Positions 1-6,839 of a stretch of DNA of 35,676 nucleotides are shown one piece after another. The notes under the pieces are model-generated. The model did no database searches. It was not told the origin of the DNA and was given only the letters and a program-made list of their open reading frames with translations. Source of the stretch: an uncultured Flavobacteriaceae bacterium. GTDB taxonomy: Bacteria > Bacteroidota > Bacteroidia > Flavobacteriales > Flavobacteriaceae. A program made the translations under genes and the position numbers. Every line of letters starts with the position of its first letter. The stretch's first letter is position 1. The stretch is taken from contig CAMZMA010000136.1 of the NCBI GenBank assembly GCA_947311815.1, forward strand, positions 1-35,676, written 5' to 3'.

Positions 1-754
1 CTGTCACTAACAAATCACCTAAATAAGCCGAATTGTTAATATTCCGTTTCATTTTATGCACTTTTTTAATAAAGCGTTTCATTTCTCTAATGGCATTACT
101 TATTAAAACTGCCTGAAAATTATCGCCATACCCCAAACCGTGAGCAATTCCTGCCGCTACTGCGTAAATGTTTTTTAACATTGCCGCATATTCTGTACCA
201 ATAATATCATCAGAAATTTTTGTTTTTATGTATCTACCTGCAATATATTTACTTAAATCTTCTGCTTTATTTTTATCTTGACACGCAATTGTTAAATACG
301 AAAGACGCTCCATTGCCACTTCTTCTGCATGACAAGGTCCTGTAATTACGCCAATGTTTTGTAATGGGATTTTATAGTTTTTATGAAAATGTTCACCTAC
401 AATTAATCCTGTTTCTGGCACAATTCCTTTAATGGCCGAAAAGATAGTTTTTCCTTTTAATGAAGCGGTTAATTTGTCTAATTCTGATTTTACAAATGCA
501 GACGGAATCGCAAAAATTAACACATCGTATTTTGAAACGGTGGTGTTTATATCATCCGATAAATCTAATTGCTTTGGATTTAAATCGGCTGCTCGTAAAT
601 AAGTAGGATTGTGATTATTGCGTTTTATGTATTCAATCGCATAGGTACTTCTCATATACCATCCAATATTCTCTAGGTTTTCTGACAACATTTTTACGAT
701 GGCAGTTGCCCAACTTCCGCCGCCTAAAACGGCTATTTTTGGTTGTTTATTCAT
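1..754 (-). CDS. gpsA: NAD(P)-dependent glycerol-3-phosphate dehydrogenase, C-terminus cut by window start
   Basis: Reading the minus strand from the ATG at 754 gives about 251 residues with no stop before the window edge. The protein makes sn-glycerol 3-phosphate from dihydroxyacetone phosphate for phospholipid synthesis and should be cytosolic. The N-terminus shows a Rossmann fingerprint (VLGGGSWAT, residues 9-17). Further on come the IFAIPS strand, the GPCHAEEVA motif (Cys where many bacteria have Ser) and AAMLKNVYAVAAGIAHGLGYGDN, which holds the conserved catalytic lysine. The family is about 330 residues, so some 75-80 C-terminal residues lie outside the window. The upstream minus-strand TATTTTTG (781-774) fits the Bacteroidota -7 box. 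The gene is divergent from the small protein that follows. Confidence 0.95.
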   Translation of the reverse strand, partial: MNKQPKIAVLGGGSWATAIVKMLSENLENIGWYMRSTYAIEYIKRNNHNPTYLRAADLNPKQLDLSDDINTTVSKYDVLIFAIPSAFVKSELDKLTASLKGKTIFSAIKGIVPETGLIVGEHFHKNYKIPLQNIGVITGPCHAEEVAMERLSYLTIACQDKNKAEDLSKYIAGRYIKTKISDDIIGTEYAAMLKNIYAVAAGIAHGLGYGDNFQAVLISNAIREMKRFIKKVHKMKRNINNSAYLGDLLVT

Positions 755-773
755 TTTGATTTTGTTTGTGCTT

Positions 774-781
774 CAAAAATA
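774..781 (-). promoter_or_regulatory. Putative -7 box of gpsA
   Basis: The minus strand reads TATTTTTG, matching the Bacteroidota -7 consensus TAnnTTTG. It lies 20 nt upstream of the gpsA ATG. No clear TTG -33 element is visible at the right distance. Confidence 0.4.
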
Positions 782-812
782 GTTTTTTTAATGATATTAT
801 GCAGTTAAATCT

Positions 813-820
813 TATATTTG
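813..820 (+). promoter_or_regulatory. Putative -7 box for the small exported protein gene
   Basis: TATATTTG matches TAnnTTTG exactly. Transcription would start around 825-828, almost on top of the TTG codon at 831. This argues for the ATG at 843 as the real start of the gene. Confidence 0.45.
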
Positions 821-842
821 TATCTCTAATTTGTTTAAAATT

Positions 843-1316
843 ATGAAAAAAAATAGTTTATTGTTCGTTCTCTTGTTTATTGTTTCTGTTGTATTCTCTC
901 AACAAAAAGGAATTAAAATCACAAACATAAAAACAAATAAAGTAGTTGTTATTAAAGAGCACAAAAGAGTACGTGTTAAAACTTTTGATGGCGAAAAAAT
1001 TTCTGGAAAATTTACCATAATAAAAAAAGATGTCATTAAAATAAAAAATAAAAAAATACATTTTAAAGATATTGAAAAAATAAAAAGGAATCCGTTACTT
1101 GTTTCTATTTTTGTAAAATTTGTTTTTATTTATACTGGAGCCGTAATTCTGTTTTTTGCAAGCATATCTTATGCTTGGTCAGGTCTTAATTTTTATAATT
1201 TACTCGCAATACCTGGTGTAGCCATCATCATTTATGCATTAAAATCTCCTAATTTTTTAAAAGGATATAAAAACACTAAAGGATGGAAATATGAAATCAT
1301 TACACTCTCTGATTAA
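843..1316 (+). CDS. Small exported or membrane protein of unknown function
   Basis: I do not recognise a named family. The frame opens at TTG 831, but ATG 843 is preferred: it gives a clean N-terminal signal sequence (MKKNSLLFVLLFIVSVVFSQ) and leaves room for a leader after the TATATTTG box at 813-820. From 843 the protein is 157 residues. After the signal comes a lysine-rich stretch of short beta strands (VRVKTFDGEKISGKF, then DVIKIKNKKIHFKDIEKI), which looks like a small beta-barrel or SH3-like segment. Two hydrophobic helices follow near residues 90-130, then a short polar tail. It lies 17 nt before the flippase gene and is probably co-transcribed with it. Envelope location is inferred; function is unknown. 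Confidence 0.7.
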   Translation: MKKNSLLFVLLFIVSVVFSQQKGIKITNIKTNKVVVIKEHKRVRVKTFDGEKISGKFTIIKKDVIKIKNKKIHFKDIEKIKRNPLLVSIFVKFVFIYTGAVILFFASISYAWSGLNFYNLLAIPGVAIIIYALKSPNFLKGYKNTKGWKYEIITLSD

Positions 1317-1333
1317 TAACATTATTTACTAAT

Positions 1334-2788
1334 TTGAGCACACTAAAACGATTTTTAAAAGACACTATTATTTACGGTATTGCAGCGGTTTTACCACGTG
1401 CTATCAATATCTTTTTAGTAAAATTGCACACCTCTACTTTAGCCGCAGATAAATATGCCGTAAATACCGATTATTACGTGTATGCCGCTTATTTTAACGC
1501 ACTGTTAACTTACGGAATGGAAACCGCTTTTTTCCGCTTTTTTTCGAAAGAAAAAGACAAAGGAAAAATAGTATCTACCACTTTTATTAGCTTATTGGCA
1601 ACCACCTTTCTTTTTTTAGGGTTGATGCTGTTTTTTTCTGAAGATATTGCTTCGTTTTTCGGTTTTAAACATCCGTTGTTTTTTAAATTATTAGTTTGGA
1701 CGATTACTTTAGATACGCTTGTTGTTGTGCCCTATGCTTATTTAAGAGTAACCAACAAACCGATAAAATTCACCCTTTACAAACTTATAAATATTGGCGT
1801 TTTTGCACTCTTAAATGTCTTCTTTTTATGGTTTGTCCCTTTTGCCTTAAAAAACGATATTTCGCTACCTAATTTTATCATAAATTATTACCAAACGTAC
1901 CCTAAGGTGATGCACATTTTTGTAGCAGGAACCGTAGCAAGTGCCATAACTTTTTTATTATTGTTGCCTACGTTTTTTCAGTTTAAACTCCAATTTGACA
2001 TCCGTTTGATAAAAAAAATGTTGCGATACAGTTTGCCAATTATGGTTGGAAGTCTCGCATTTGTGACCAATGAGAATTTAGACAAACTTTTACTCGGTAA
2101 TTTATTGGGCGATTATCAAATGGGTATTTACGCTGCTTGTTATAAATTGGGCGTGTTTATGACCTTATATATTATGGCGTTTCGTTTGGGCGCAGAACCT
2201 TTTTTCTTTAATCAAGCCGATAAAAAAAATGCCAAAGAAACCTATGCAAAAATTTTAACATGGTTTACTATCTTTGGGGCATTATTTATGTTGATTGTGG
2301 TGCTTTTTATTGATTTGTTTGCTGAAATTTTATTAGGAAAACCTGAGTATTTCGAGGCTTTACAAATTGTACCTATCATCTTATTAGCTAATTTATTTTT
2401 AGGCATTTACAACAACCTTTCTATTTGGTACAAACTAACAGATAAGACTAAATTTGGAATGTATTTCTCTATTACTGGAGCTTTTATTACCATCATTTTT
2501 AATTGGATACTAATTCCTAAAATAGGTTTTATGGCTTCTGCTTGGGCAACCTTATTCACCTATGCATTTATGTTGTTTGCCTCTTATTTTGTTGGTAAAA
2601 AACACTATCCTGTTCCGTATCAACTTAAAAAAGTAGCGTTTTACGTACTATTTGCAAGTGTTTTTTCAGGGATTTCATTTGTGTATTTTAGAGAAAATTA
2701 TTGGTTTTCTGTAAGTACGCTTTTGCTTTTCTTCGGATGGATTTATTGGCAAGAAAAAGAAGGATTACAACAATTATTAAAGAAATAG
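1334..2788 (+). CDS. Wzx/MATE-type polysaccharide flippase family membrane protein
   Basis: The 484-residue protein has roughly 12-14 hydrophobic helices over its whole length. The opening (STLKRFLKDTIIYGIAAVLPR) is typical of the oligosaccharide flippase/polysaccharide biosynthesis family of the MOP exporter superfamily. Such proteins move lipid-linked sugars, or lipid II-like carriers, across the inner membrane. The start is a TTG at 1334; the next in-frame ATG is about 60 residues in and would remove the first helices, so TTG is well supported. No glycosyltransferases are adjacent, so the substrate cannot be told. It follows the small exported protein by 17 nt. The next gene, dut, is separated by a repeat-bearing spacer. 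Confidence 0.85.
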   Translation: MSTLKRFLKDTIIYGIAAVLPRAINIFLVKLHTSTLAADKYAVNTDYYVYAAYFNALLTYGMETAFFRFFSKEKDKGKIVSTTFISLLATTFLFLGLMLFFSEDIASFFGFKHPLFFKLLVWTITLDTLVVVPYAYLRVTNKPIKFTLYKLINIGVFALLNVFFLWFVPFALKNDISLPNFIINYYQTYPKVMHIFVAGTVASAITFLLLLPTFFQFKLQFDIRLIKKMLRYSLPIMVGSLAFVTNENLDKLLLGNLLGDYQMGIYAACYKLGVFMTLYIMAFRLGAEPFFFNQADKKNAKETYAKILTWFTIFGALFMLIVVLFIDLFAEILLGKPEYFEALQIVPIILLANLFLGIYNNLSIWYKLTDKTKFGMYFSITGAFITIIFNWILIPKIGFMASAWATLFTYAFMLFASYFVGKKHYPVPYQLKKVAFYVLFASVFSGISFVYFRENYWFSVSTLLLFFGWIYWQEKEGLQQLLKK

Positions 2789-2800
2789 TAAAAAATTAAA

Positions 2801-2846
2801 GTAACTTCGATCCTGTCTGCCGACAAGCAAGATACGCTCAGTTACC
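2801..2846. repeat. Short interspersed palindromic repeat, long form
   Basis: The unit begins GTAACTTCGA and ends TACGCTCAGTTACC, with GTAAC/GTTAC terminal inverted repeats (2801-2805 and 2841-2845). A 22-nt insert (2811-2832) splits the core and is itself imperfectly palindromic (CTGTCTGCCGACAAGCAAG). The same long form occurs inside polA at 20192-20234. Confidence 0.8.
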
Positions 2847-2881
2847 AAAAAAGTTAAACAATTAAACAAAATAACAACGCT

Positions 2882-2906
2882 GTAACTTCGACTACGCTCA
2901 GTTACC
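2882..2906. repeat. Short interspersed palindromic repeat, short form
   Basis: The ends are identical to the unit at 2801-2846 (GTAACTTCGA ... TACGCTCAGTTACC), but only one base separates the halves instead of 22. It lies 26 nt ahead of the dut start codon, so it would be part of, or very near, the dut leader. Confidence 0.8.
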
Positions 2907-2931
2907 AAACATATAAAAAATTACACAAAAC

Positions 2932-3363
2932 ATGAACGTACAAATCATCAACAAATCGAAACACGCAACACCTCATTACGAAACCGAAGGAGCTGCAGGA
3001 ATGGACTTACGTGCTAACATTTCTGAATCTATCACTTTAAAACCTTTAGAAAGAACCATTGTAAAAACAGGATTGTTTATTGCACTTCCTGTTGGTTTTG
3101 AAGCTCAAGTGCGCCCAAGAAGTGGTTTGGCAGCAAAAAAAGGAATTACCGTTTTAAACGCTCCTGGAACCGTAGATGCCGATTATCGTGGAGAAATTGG
3201 TGTAATTTTAGTAAACCTTTCTAACGAAAATTTTGTTATAAATGATGGCGAACGAATTGCTCAATTAATCATAGCAAAACACGAGCGTATAAATTGGCAA
3301 GAAGTAACTATTTTGACCGAAACCGAACGTGGTGCGGGTGGTTTTGGAAGCACGGGTGTTTGA
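2932..3363 (+). CDS. dut: Deoxyuridine 5'-triphosphate nucleotidohydrolase (dUTPase)
   Basis: The 143-residue protein is full length for a trimeric dUTPase, which hydrolyses dUTP to dUMP and pyrophosphate. This keeps uracil out of DNA and supplies dTMP synthesis. All the hallmark motifs are present: AGMDLRA (22-28), RPRSGLA (61-67), the GTVDADYRG segment with the presumed catalytic Asp82, RIAQLI, and the glycine-rich C-terminal arm RGAGGFGSTG (133-142) that closes over the nucleotide. Two interspersed repeats separate it from the flippase gene. The following gene converges on it from the minus strand, with a 54-nt gap and no obvious hairpin terminator. Confidence 0.97.
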   Translation: MNVQIINKSKHATPHYETEGAAGMDLRANISESITLKPLERTIVKTGLFIALPVGFEAQVRPRSGLAAKKGITVLNAPGTVDADYRGEIGVILVNLSNENFVINDGERIAQLIIAKHERINWQEVTILTETERGAGGFGSTGV

Positions 3364-3417
3364 ATGAATTAATAACCTGAGTATTCTATGCTTAAACAAA
3401 GTTCTTTTCTTGTAAAT

Positions 3418-4029
3418 TTACAGCATTTTTATCAAAGAAATAACTGCTACTAAACCTGTAATTCCGCTTAGTATATAGTTAAAATAATGAGATACTTTAG
3501 TGATGGTCGATTTTATTTTATCGGCAAATAAAATATAATGATATAAAATTACATAGGTACCCAGAAACGACCCTAATGCAAATAAAACGATGGATGATAA
3601 AGTGAAATTCATCCATTCATATTTGGTGAAAAAGAGAGAAACACCTACGTAAAACGGAATAGAAAATAAATTAATGACAGATAAAAATACCCCTGAAAAA
3701 AATTTATTTTCTGATGTTTTTTTTACCGAAATATTTGATTGTTTTTTGCGAGCTTCTTTAAAAAAATAAAAAGACAAGGCTGCAAAAATAATGGTAGCTC
3801 CTTTTTGTAAAATTGCTAAAATTACAGAATTGTTTATCAATATTTTTAAAAAATAAAGAGCGATAAAGGTTTGGAAAATAACTACAAATGAAATGCCCCA
3901 AGAAAAATAATAAGCTTCTTTTTTAGTGTTCTCTATACTAATTTTTACGGCAGATAAATTTAGCATGCTAGGGCTTATAGAACCGATATAAGAAACTAAA
4001 AAACCAAGAATAAAAGGAAGAAAAAACAT
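3418..4029 (-). CDS. LysE/RhtB-type membrane transporter
   Basis: The 203-residue protein is almost entirely hydrophobic, with about six predicted helices. The opening (FILGFLVSYIGSISPSMLNLSAVKIS) matches the LysE/RhtB superfamily, where a G-x-x-x-PGP-like turn follows the first helix. This superfamily exports amino acids and related small metabolites from the cytoplasm. The substrate cannot be told from sequence. It lies downstream of trmB on the same strand, separated by about 105 nt, so it may have its own promoter. Its 3' end converges with dut. Confidence 0.75.
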   Translation of the reverse strand: MFFLPFILGFLVSYIGSISPSMLNLSAVKISIENTKKEAYYFSWGISFVVIFQTFIALYFLKILINNSVILAILQKGATIIFAALSFYFFKEARKKQSNISVKKTSENKFFSGVFLSVINLFSIPFYVGVSLFFTKYEWMNFTLSSIVLFALGSFLGTYVILYHYILFADKIKSTITKVSHYFNYILSGITGLVAVISLIKML

Positions 4030-4134
4030 GTGTAAACTTACTGTTTTAATTGTTTAAATGTGTGTGTTTACAAATTTTTGGTAAAAATCAAGTCTTTTAT
4101 CTTTCGTCTAATCGTGAAACGGTCTTACATCTTT

Positions 4135-4818
4135 TTACAAAACACTATTGTATGTTAACTTAAATTTGATAAAAGTAATTGGTTTTCCTTTTTCTAAATA
4201 CTGTTTTTCGTAAAAAGTTTGTGTACTAGTCACTTCTTCTGGCGATGATAAATTTTTATACACATTATGGTTGGCGTGTAACACTTCGTGCCCTTCACCA
4301 TGTAACAACCCTAAAGTGTAACCGTGCATAAACTCGCTATCGGTTTTTAAGTTTACAGTGCCATTTTCTTTTAAAATACGATGGTATTTTTTTAAGAAAT
4401 CCGTATTGGTCATTCTGTGTTTGGTGCGTTTGTATTTTATTTGAGGGTCAGGAAACGTAATCCAAATTTCATCAACTTCGTTTTCGGCAAAAAGAAAATC
4501 GACCAATTCAATTTGAGTTCTTACAAAAGCAACATTGCTAAGATTTTCTTCTAAAGCAGTTTTTGCTCCTCGCCAAAAACGAGCGCCTTTAATATCAATA
4601 CCAATAAAATTTTTCTGCGGATTTTTCTGCGCCAAGGCGATGGTGTATTCTCCTTTACCACAACCTAACTCTAAAACAATAGGATGATTGTTCTTAAAAA
4701 AAGTATGCCATTTACCTTTTAAAGAAAAAGTATTTAACACCTCTTCTCTTGTAGGTTGTACCACATTAGCAAAAGTTTCATTTTCATGAAACCTTTTTAG
4801 TTTATTTTTGCTACCCAA
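4135..4818 (-). CDS. trmB: tRNA (guanine-N7-)-methyltransferase
   Basis: The 227-residue protein is full length for TrmB, which methylates guanine 46 in the variable loop of tRNA using S-adenosylmethionine. The SAM-binding loop is ELGCGKGE (50-57), followed by GIDIKGARFWRGA (73-85). The TrmB signature ITFPDPQIKYKRTKHR (120-135) is present in a variant form; many bacteria have FPDPWPK here. The gene follows the 68-residue membrane protein by 9 nt and is probably co-transcribed with it. Confidence 0.94.
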   Translation of the reverse strand: MGSKNKLKRFHENETFANVVQPTREEVLNTFSLKGKWHTFFKNNHPIVLELGCGKGEYTIALAQKNPQKNFIGIDIKGARFWRGAKTALEENLSNVAFVRTQIELVDFLFAENEVDEIWITFPDPQIKYKRTKHRMTNTDFLKKYHRILKENGTVNLKTDSEFMHGYTLGLLHGEGHEVLHANHNVYKNLSSPEEVTSTQTFYEKQYLEKGKPITFIKFKLTYNSVL

Positions 4819-4827
4819 AGTAAAAAA

Positions 4828-5034
4828 CTAAGCGTTGTCCTCTTTACCTTCTCTTTTAAATCTAGCCGATTCTTTCATCCAATAGCCAAGAAGTAAAACT
4901 AAAATGAGTACAAAAACCCAACTTACTACGTTAGATTCCCACCAATTTAAGTCTCCTTTTCTTAATGCATCAAACGGAGCAAACGCCCATTCAAAAAAAT
5001 CGCCAATTAATCTCCAAATATTGTATGCTATCAT
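4828..5034 (-). CDS. Small membrane protein, DUF6341-like
   Basis: The 68-residue protein has an amphipathic, aromatic N-terminus with the motif FAPFDALR, a tryptophan pair (NWWESN), one clear membrane helix near residues 36-52 (VSWVFVLILVLLLGYWM) and a charged tail. This resembles the small flavobacterial family catalogued, from memory, as DUF6341, which commonly sits next to a DUF6427 gene, as here. The function is unknown. A minus-strand TATTTTTG (5064-5057) with a TTG 21 nt upstream looks like its promoter. That promoter interleaves with the promoter of the divergent gene. Confidence 0.8.
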   Translation of the reverse strand: MIAYNIWRLIGDFFEWAFAPFDALRKGDLNWWESNVVSWVFVLILVLLLGYWMKESARFKREGKEDNA

Positions 5035-5088
5035 AACTTAAGTATCTTTACATCTGCAAAAATATAAAAAAGAAATGATGTTAACCAA
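5021..5088. promoter_or_regulatory. Divergent, interleaved promoters
   Basis: Plus strand: TTG at 5021-5023, 19 nt, then TATCTTTA at 5043-5050, serving the DUF6427-like gene at 5075. Minus strand: TTG at 5088-5086, 21 nt, then TATTTTTG at 5064-5057, serving the 68-residue gene that starts at 5034. Each promoter reaches into the other gene's 5' end. Confidence 0.5.
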
Positions 5089-6010
5089 TTTTTTTAGTAA
5101 ATCTAAGCCGATTAATTATATTCTAATTTTAGGGTTGTTTGTAAGTTATTTTTTAATTGAGGCAATTCAACAGTTTTCTAGTACCGAAAATTATGTAGAT
5201 TTTTTTCTACAATATGTAAAAATACTCGGACTGTTTTTGTTTCTTTTTTTCTTTGTAAATTTTATCATTTCAAAAAACAATGTCACTTTCGATAATTCTT
5301 ATGCATTCCTTTTTTTTGTTTTATTAATTGGGTTATTTCCTGCAACAATACGTCATTCAAAAGAAATGTATGTAACGATTTTACTTCTTTTAGCGATAAG
5401 AAAAGTGTACAGTTTTCAAAATACGAAGGCTCTTTTTCAAAAACTTTTTGATGCAGGTTTTTGGTTCGGAATCGCTTTTTTATTAGCTCCTTTTAGTGTT
5501 GTATATTTACTTGTTTTGTATGTAGCGGTGTATATTTATCAAAAAATTACCATACAAATTTTATTAATTCCTCTAATTGGCTTTTTAGTTCCTGTGTTTT
5601 TGTGTTTTACTTATTGTTTTTGGTACGATAAAATGACTGTTTTTGAAGAGCTATTTGTATGGAAACCTTCTTGTGATTTCGAAATATATGTAACAGAAAG
5701 TTATTTTTACCCTTTGCTATTTATTGGTGTGGGTGTGTTGATTTCTTTATTGATAAAAACACCGTTGGCTTTTTCAATTAGCAATACATTTAAAAAAACA
5801 TGGGCAGTACTTATAATGCATTTTTTGGTTTCAGTAGTATTTGTTTTGTTGTTAAGTGAAAGAAATGGTGCAGAAATTCTTTTTCTGTTTTTTCCTGTTG
5901 CAATTATTTTAGCAAATGGATTAGAAATTCTTAAAAAAAGATGGTTACAAGAATTTATTTTATGGCTGTTCTTCATAGGTTCTTTTATCAATGTTTTTGC
6001 GATAAATTAG
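5075..6010 (+). CDS. Polytopic membrane protein, DUF6427-like
   Basis: The 311-residue protein has about eight to ten hydrophobic helices. Its opening (LTNFFSKSKPINYILILGL) is typical of the flavobacterial DUF6427 family of unknown function. Two ATG codons are adjacent (5075 and 5078), and either could be used. It is divergent from the small DUF6341-like gene, and the pairing recurs in flavobacteria as far as I recall, which suggests a shared envelope role. I see no catalytic motif. A perfect 12-bp hairpin follows the stop codon. Confidence 0.8.
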   Translation: MMLTNFFSKSKPINYILILGLFVSYFLIEAIQQFSSTENYVDFFLQYVKILGLFLFLFFFVNFIISKNNVTFDNSYAFLFFVLLIGLFPATIRHSKEMYVTILLLLAIRKVYSFQNTKALFQKLFDAGFWFGIAFLLAPFSVVYLLVLYVAVYIYQKITIQILLIPLIGFLVPVFLCFTYCFWYDKMTVFEELFVWKPSCDFEIYVTESYFYPLLFIGVGVLISLLIKTPLAFSISNTFKKTWAVLIMHFLVSVVFVLLLSERNGAEILFLFFPVAIILANGLEILKKRWLQEFILWLFFIGSFINVFAIN

Positions 6011-6025
6011 TTGAGGTATAATAAT

Positions 6026-6054
6026 TTGAGTACAAAACGAAATTTTGTACTCAA
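6026..6054 (+). terminator. Perfect 12-bp stem-loop after the DUF6427-like gene
   Basis: TTGAGTACAAAA (6026-6037) pairs perfectly with TTTTGTACTCAA (6043-6054) around a CGAAA loop, starting 15 nt after the stop codon. There is no following T-run, so it may be an mRNA 3'-end stabiliser or a weak terminator rather than a classical one. Confidence 0.45.
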
Positions 6055-6104
6055 GTAGGTATAGCAGTAGTTTAGCTCCAATAAATTCGGAGTAATTTTT
6101 TAAT

Positions 6105-6112
6105 TACTTTTG
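6105..6112 (+). promoter_or_regulatory. Putative -7 box of the MOSC gene
   Basis: TACTTTTG fits TAnnTTTG and lies 36 nt before the MOSC ATG. No convincing -33 TTG is visible. Confidence 0.35.
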
Positions 6113-6148
6113 ATATCAATAAGATAGTCCTAATAATAATTTTTACAG

Positions 6149-6706
6149 ATGAAAATCATAGCGACCAACCTCGGCAAAAAAAGAGAAATCAATTACAAAG
6201 GAAAAGTTTTTACGACAGGAATTTATAAAACTCCTACAGATACATCTATTTTTCTTGATGTAAAAGATGTTTTGAATGATGATGTAGTTGATAGAAAACA
6301 CCACGGAGGAATACTGCAAGCCGTTTACGCATACAGTTTCAAACATTATGATTTTTGGAAAAAACAATACCCAAAATTAGAGTGGAATTACGGCATGTTT
6401 GGCGAAAACCTAACGATTGATGATTTAGAGGAAACAAAAATTCATGTTGGAGACACCTTTAAAGTAGGAGAAGTAATTTTAGAAGTTACAAAACCGCGGC
6501 AACCTTGTTATAAATTAGGTGTTAAATTTCAAGACAATCAACTAGTTAGAAAATTTTGGAATACTACCATGTGCGGTGTGTATTTTAAAGTACTTCAAAA
6601 AGGAAATGTAAAAGAAGGCGATGTTTTTAAACAACTTAAATCGCATCCAAAAAACCCTACCATTGCCGATGTTTATATCGGTAAGAGGGTTTTAAAAGGA
6701 TTTTAA
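6149..6706 (+). CDS. MOSC domain-containing protein
   Basis: The 185-residue protein is essentially a single MOSC domain of the YiiM-like type. It has DRKHHGG (48-54), FGENLTI (84-90) and the conserved cysteine in KPRQPCYKLG (Cys120), which in this family is thought to carry or bind sulfur or the molybdenum cofactor. YiiM-type MOSC proteins reduce N-hydroxylated compounds with Moco, or act in sulfur transfer; the substrate here is unknown. No Moco biosynthesis gene is in the window. It appears to be a single-gene unit with its own -7 box. The start ATG at 6149 matches the usual family N-terminus. Confidence 0.88.
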   Translation: MKIIATNLGKKREINYKGKVFTTGIYKTPTDTSIFLDVKDVLNDDVVDRKHHGGILQAVYAYSFKHYDFWKKQYPKLEWNYGMFGENLTIDDLEETKIHVGDTFKVGEVILEVTKPRQPCYKLGVKFQDNQLVRKFWNTTMCGVYFKVLQKGNVKEGDVFKQLKSHPKNPTIADVYIGKRVLKGF

Positions 6707-6803
6707 ACCTTTGTATTTTGCAATCTTTTACAGAAAAATTAATTTTTTTGCAATAAAAATGTTTATTTTTAAACAAAAAAGACGATTTATGTTTAAAAAT
6801 GAG

Positions 6804-6811
6804 TATATTTA
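6804..6811 (+). promoter_or_regulatory. Putative -7 box of the SusC/SusD pair
   Basis: TATATTTA is one base off TAnnTTTG and lies 28 nt before the SusC start, inside an A+T-rich 133-nt spacer. No clear -33 TTG is seen, and no sigma/anti-sigma pair is adjacent. Confidence 0.35.
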
Positions 6812-6839
6812 TCCGCAATTAATTCAAATTTAATATTTT

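Noticed and set aside
831..842. TTG at 831 as start of the small exported protein
   Set aside because: It lies about where transcription should begin after the TATATTTG box, and ATG 843 gives a better signal peptide.
2801..2906. A CRISPR array
   Set aside because: Only two palindromic units of different length, no regular spacers, no cas genes.
6760..6775. TGTTTA-TTTT-TAAACA mini-hairpin before SusC
   Set aside because: A 6-bp A+T-rich stem is expected by chance in this composition.
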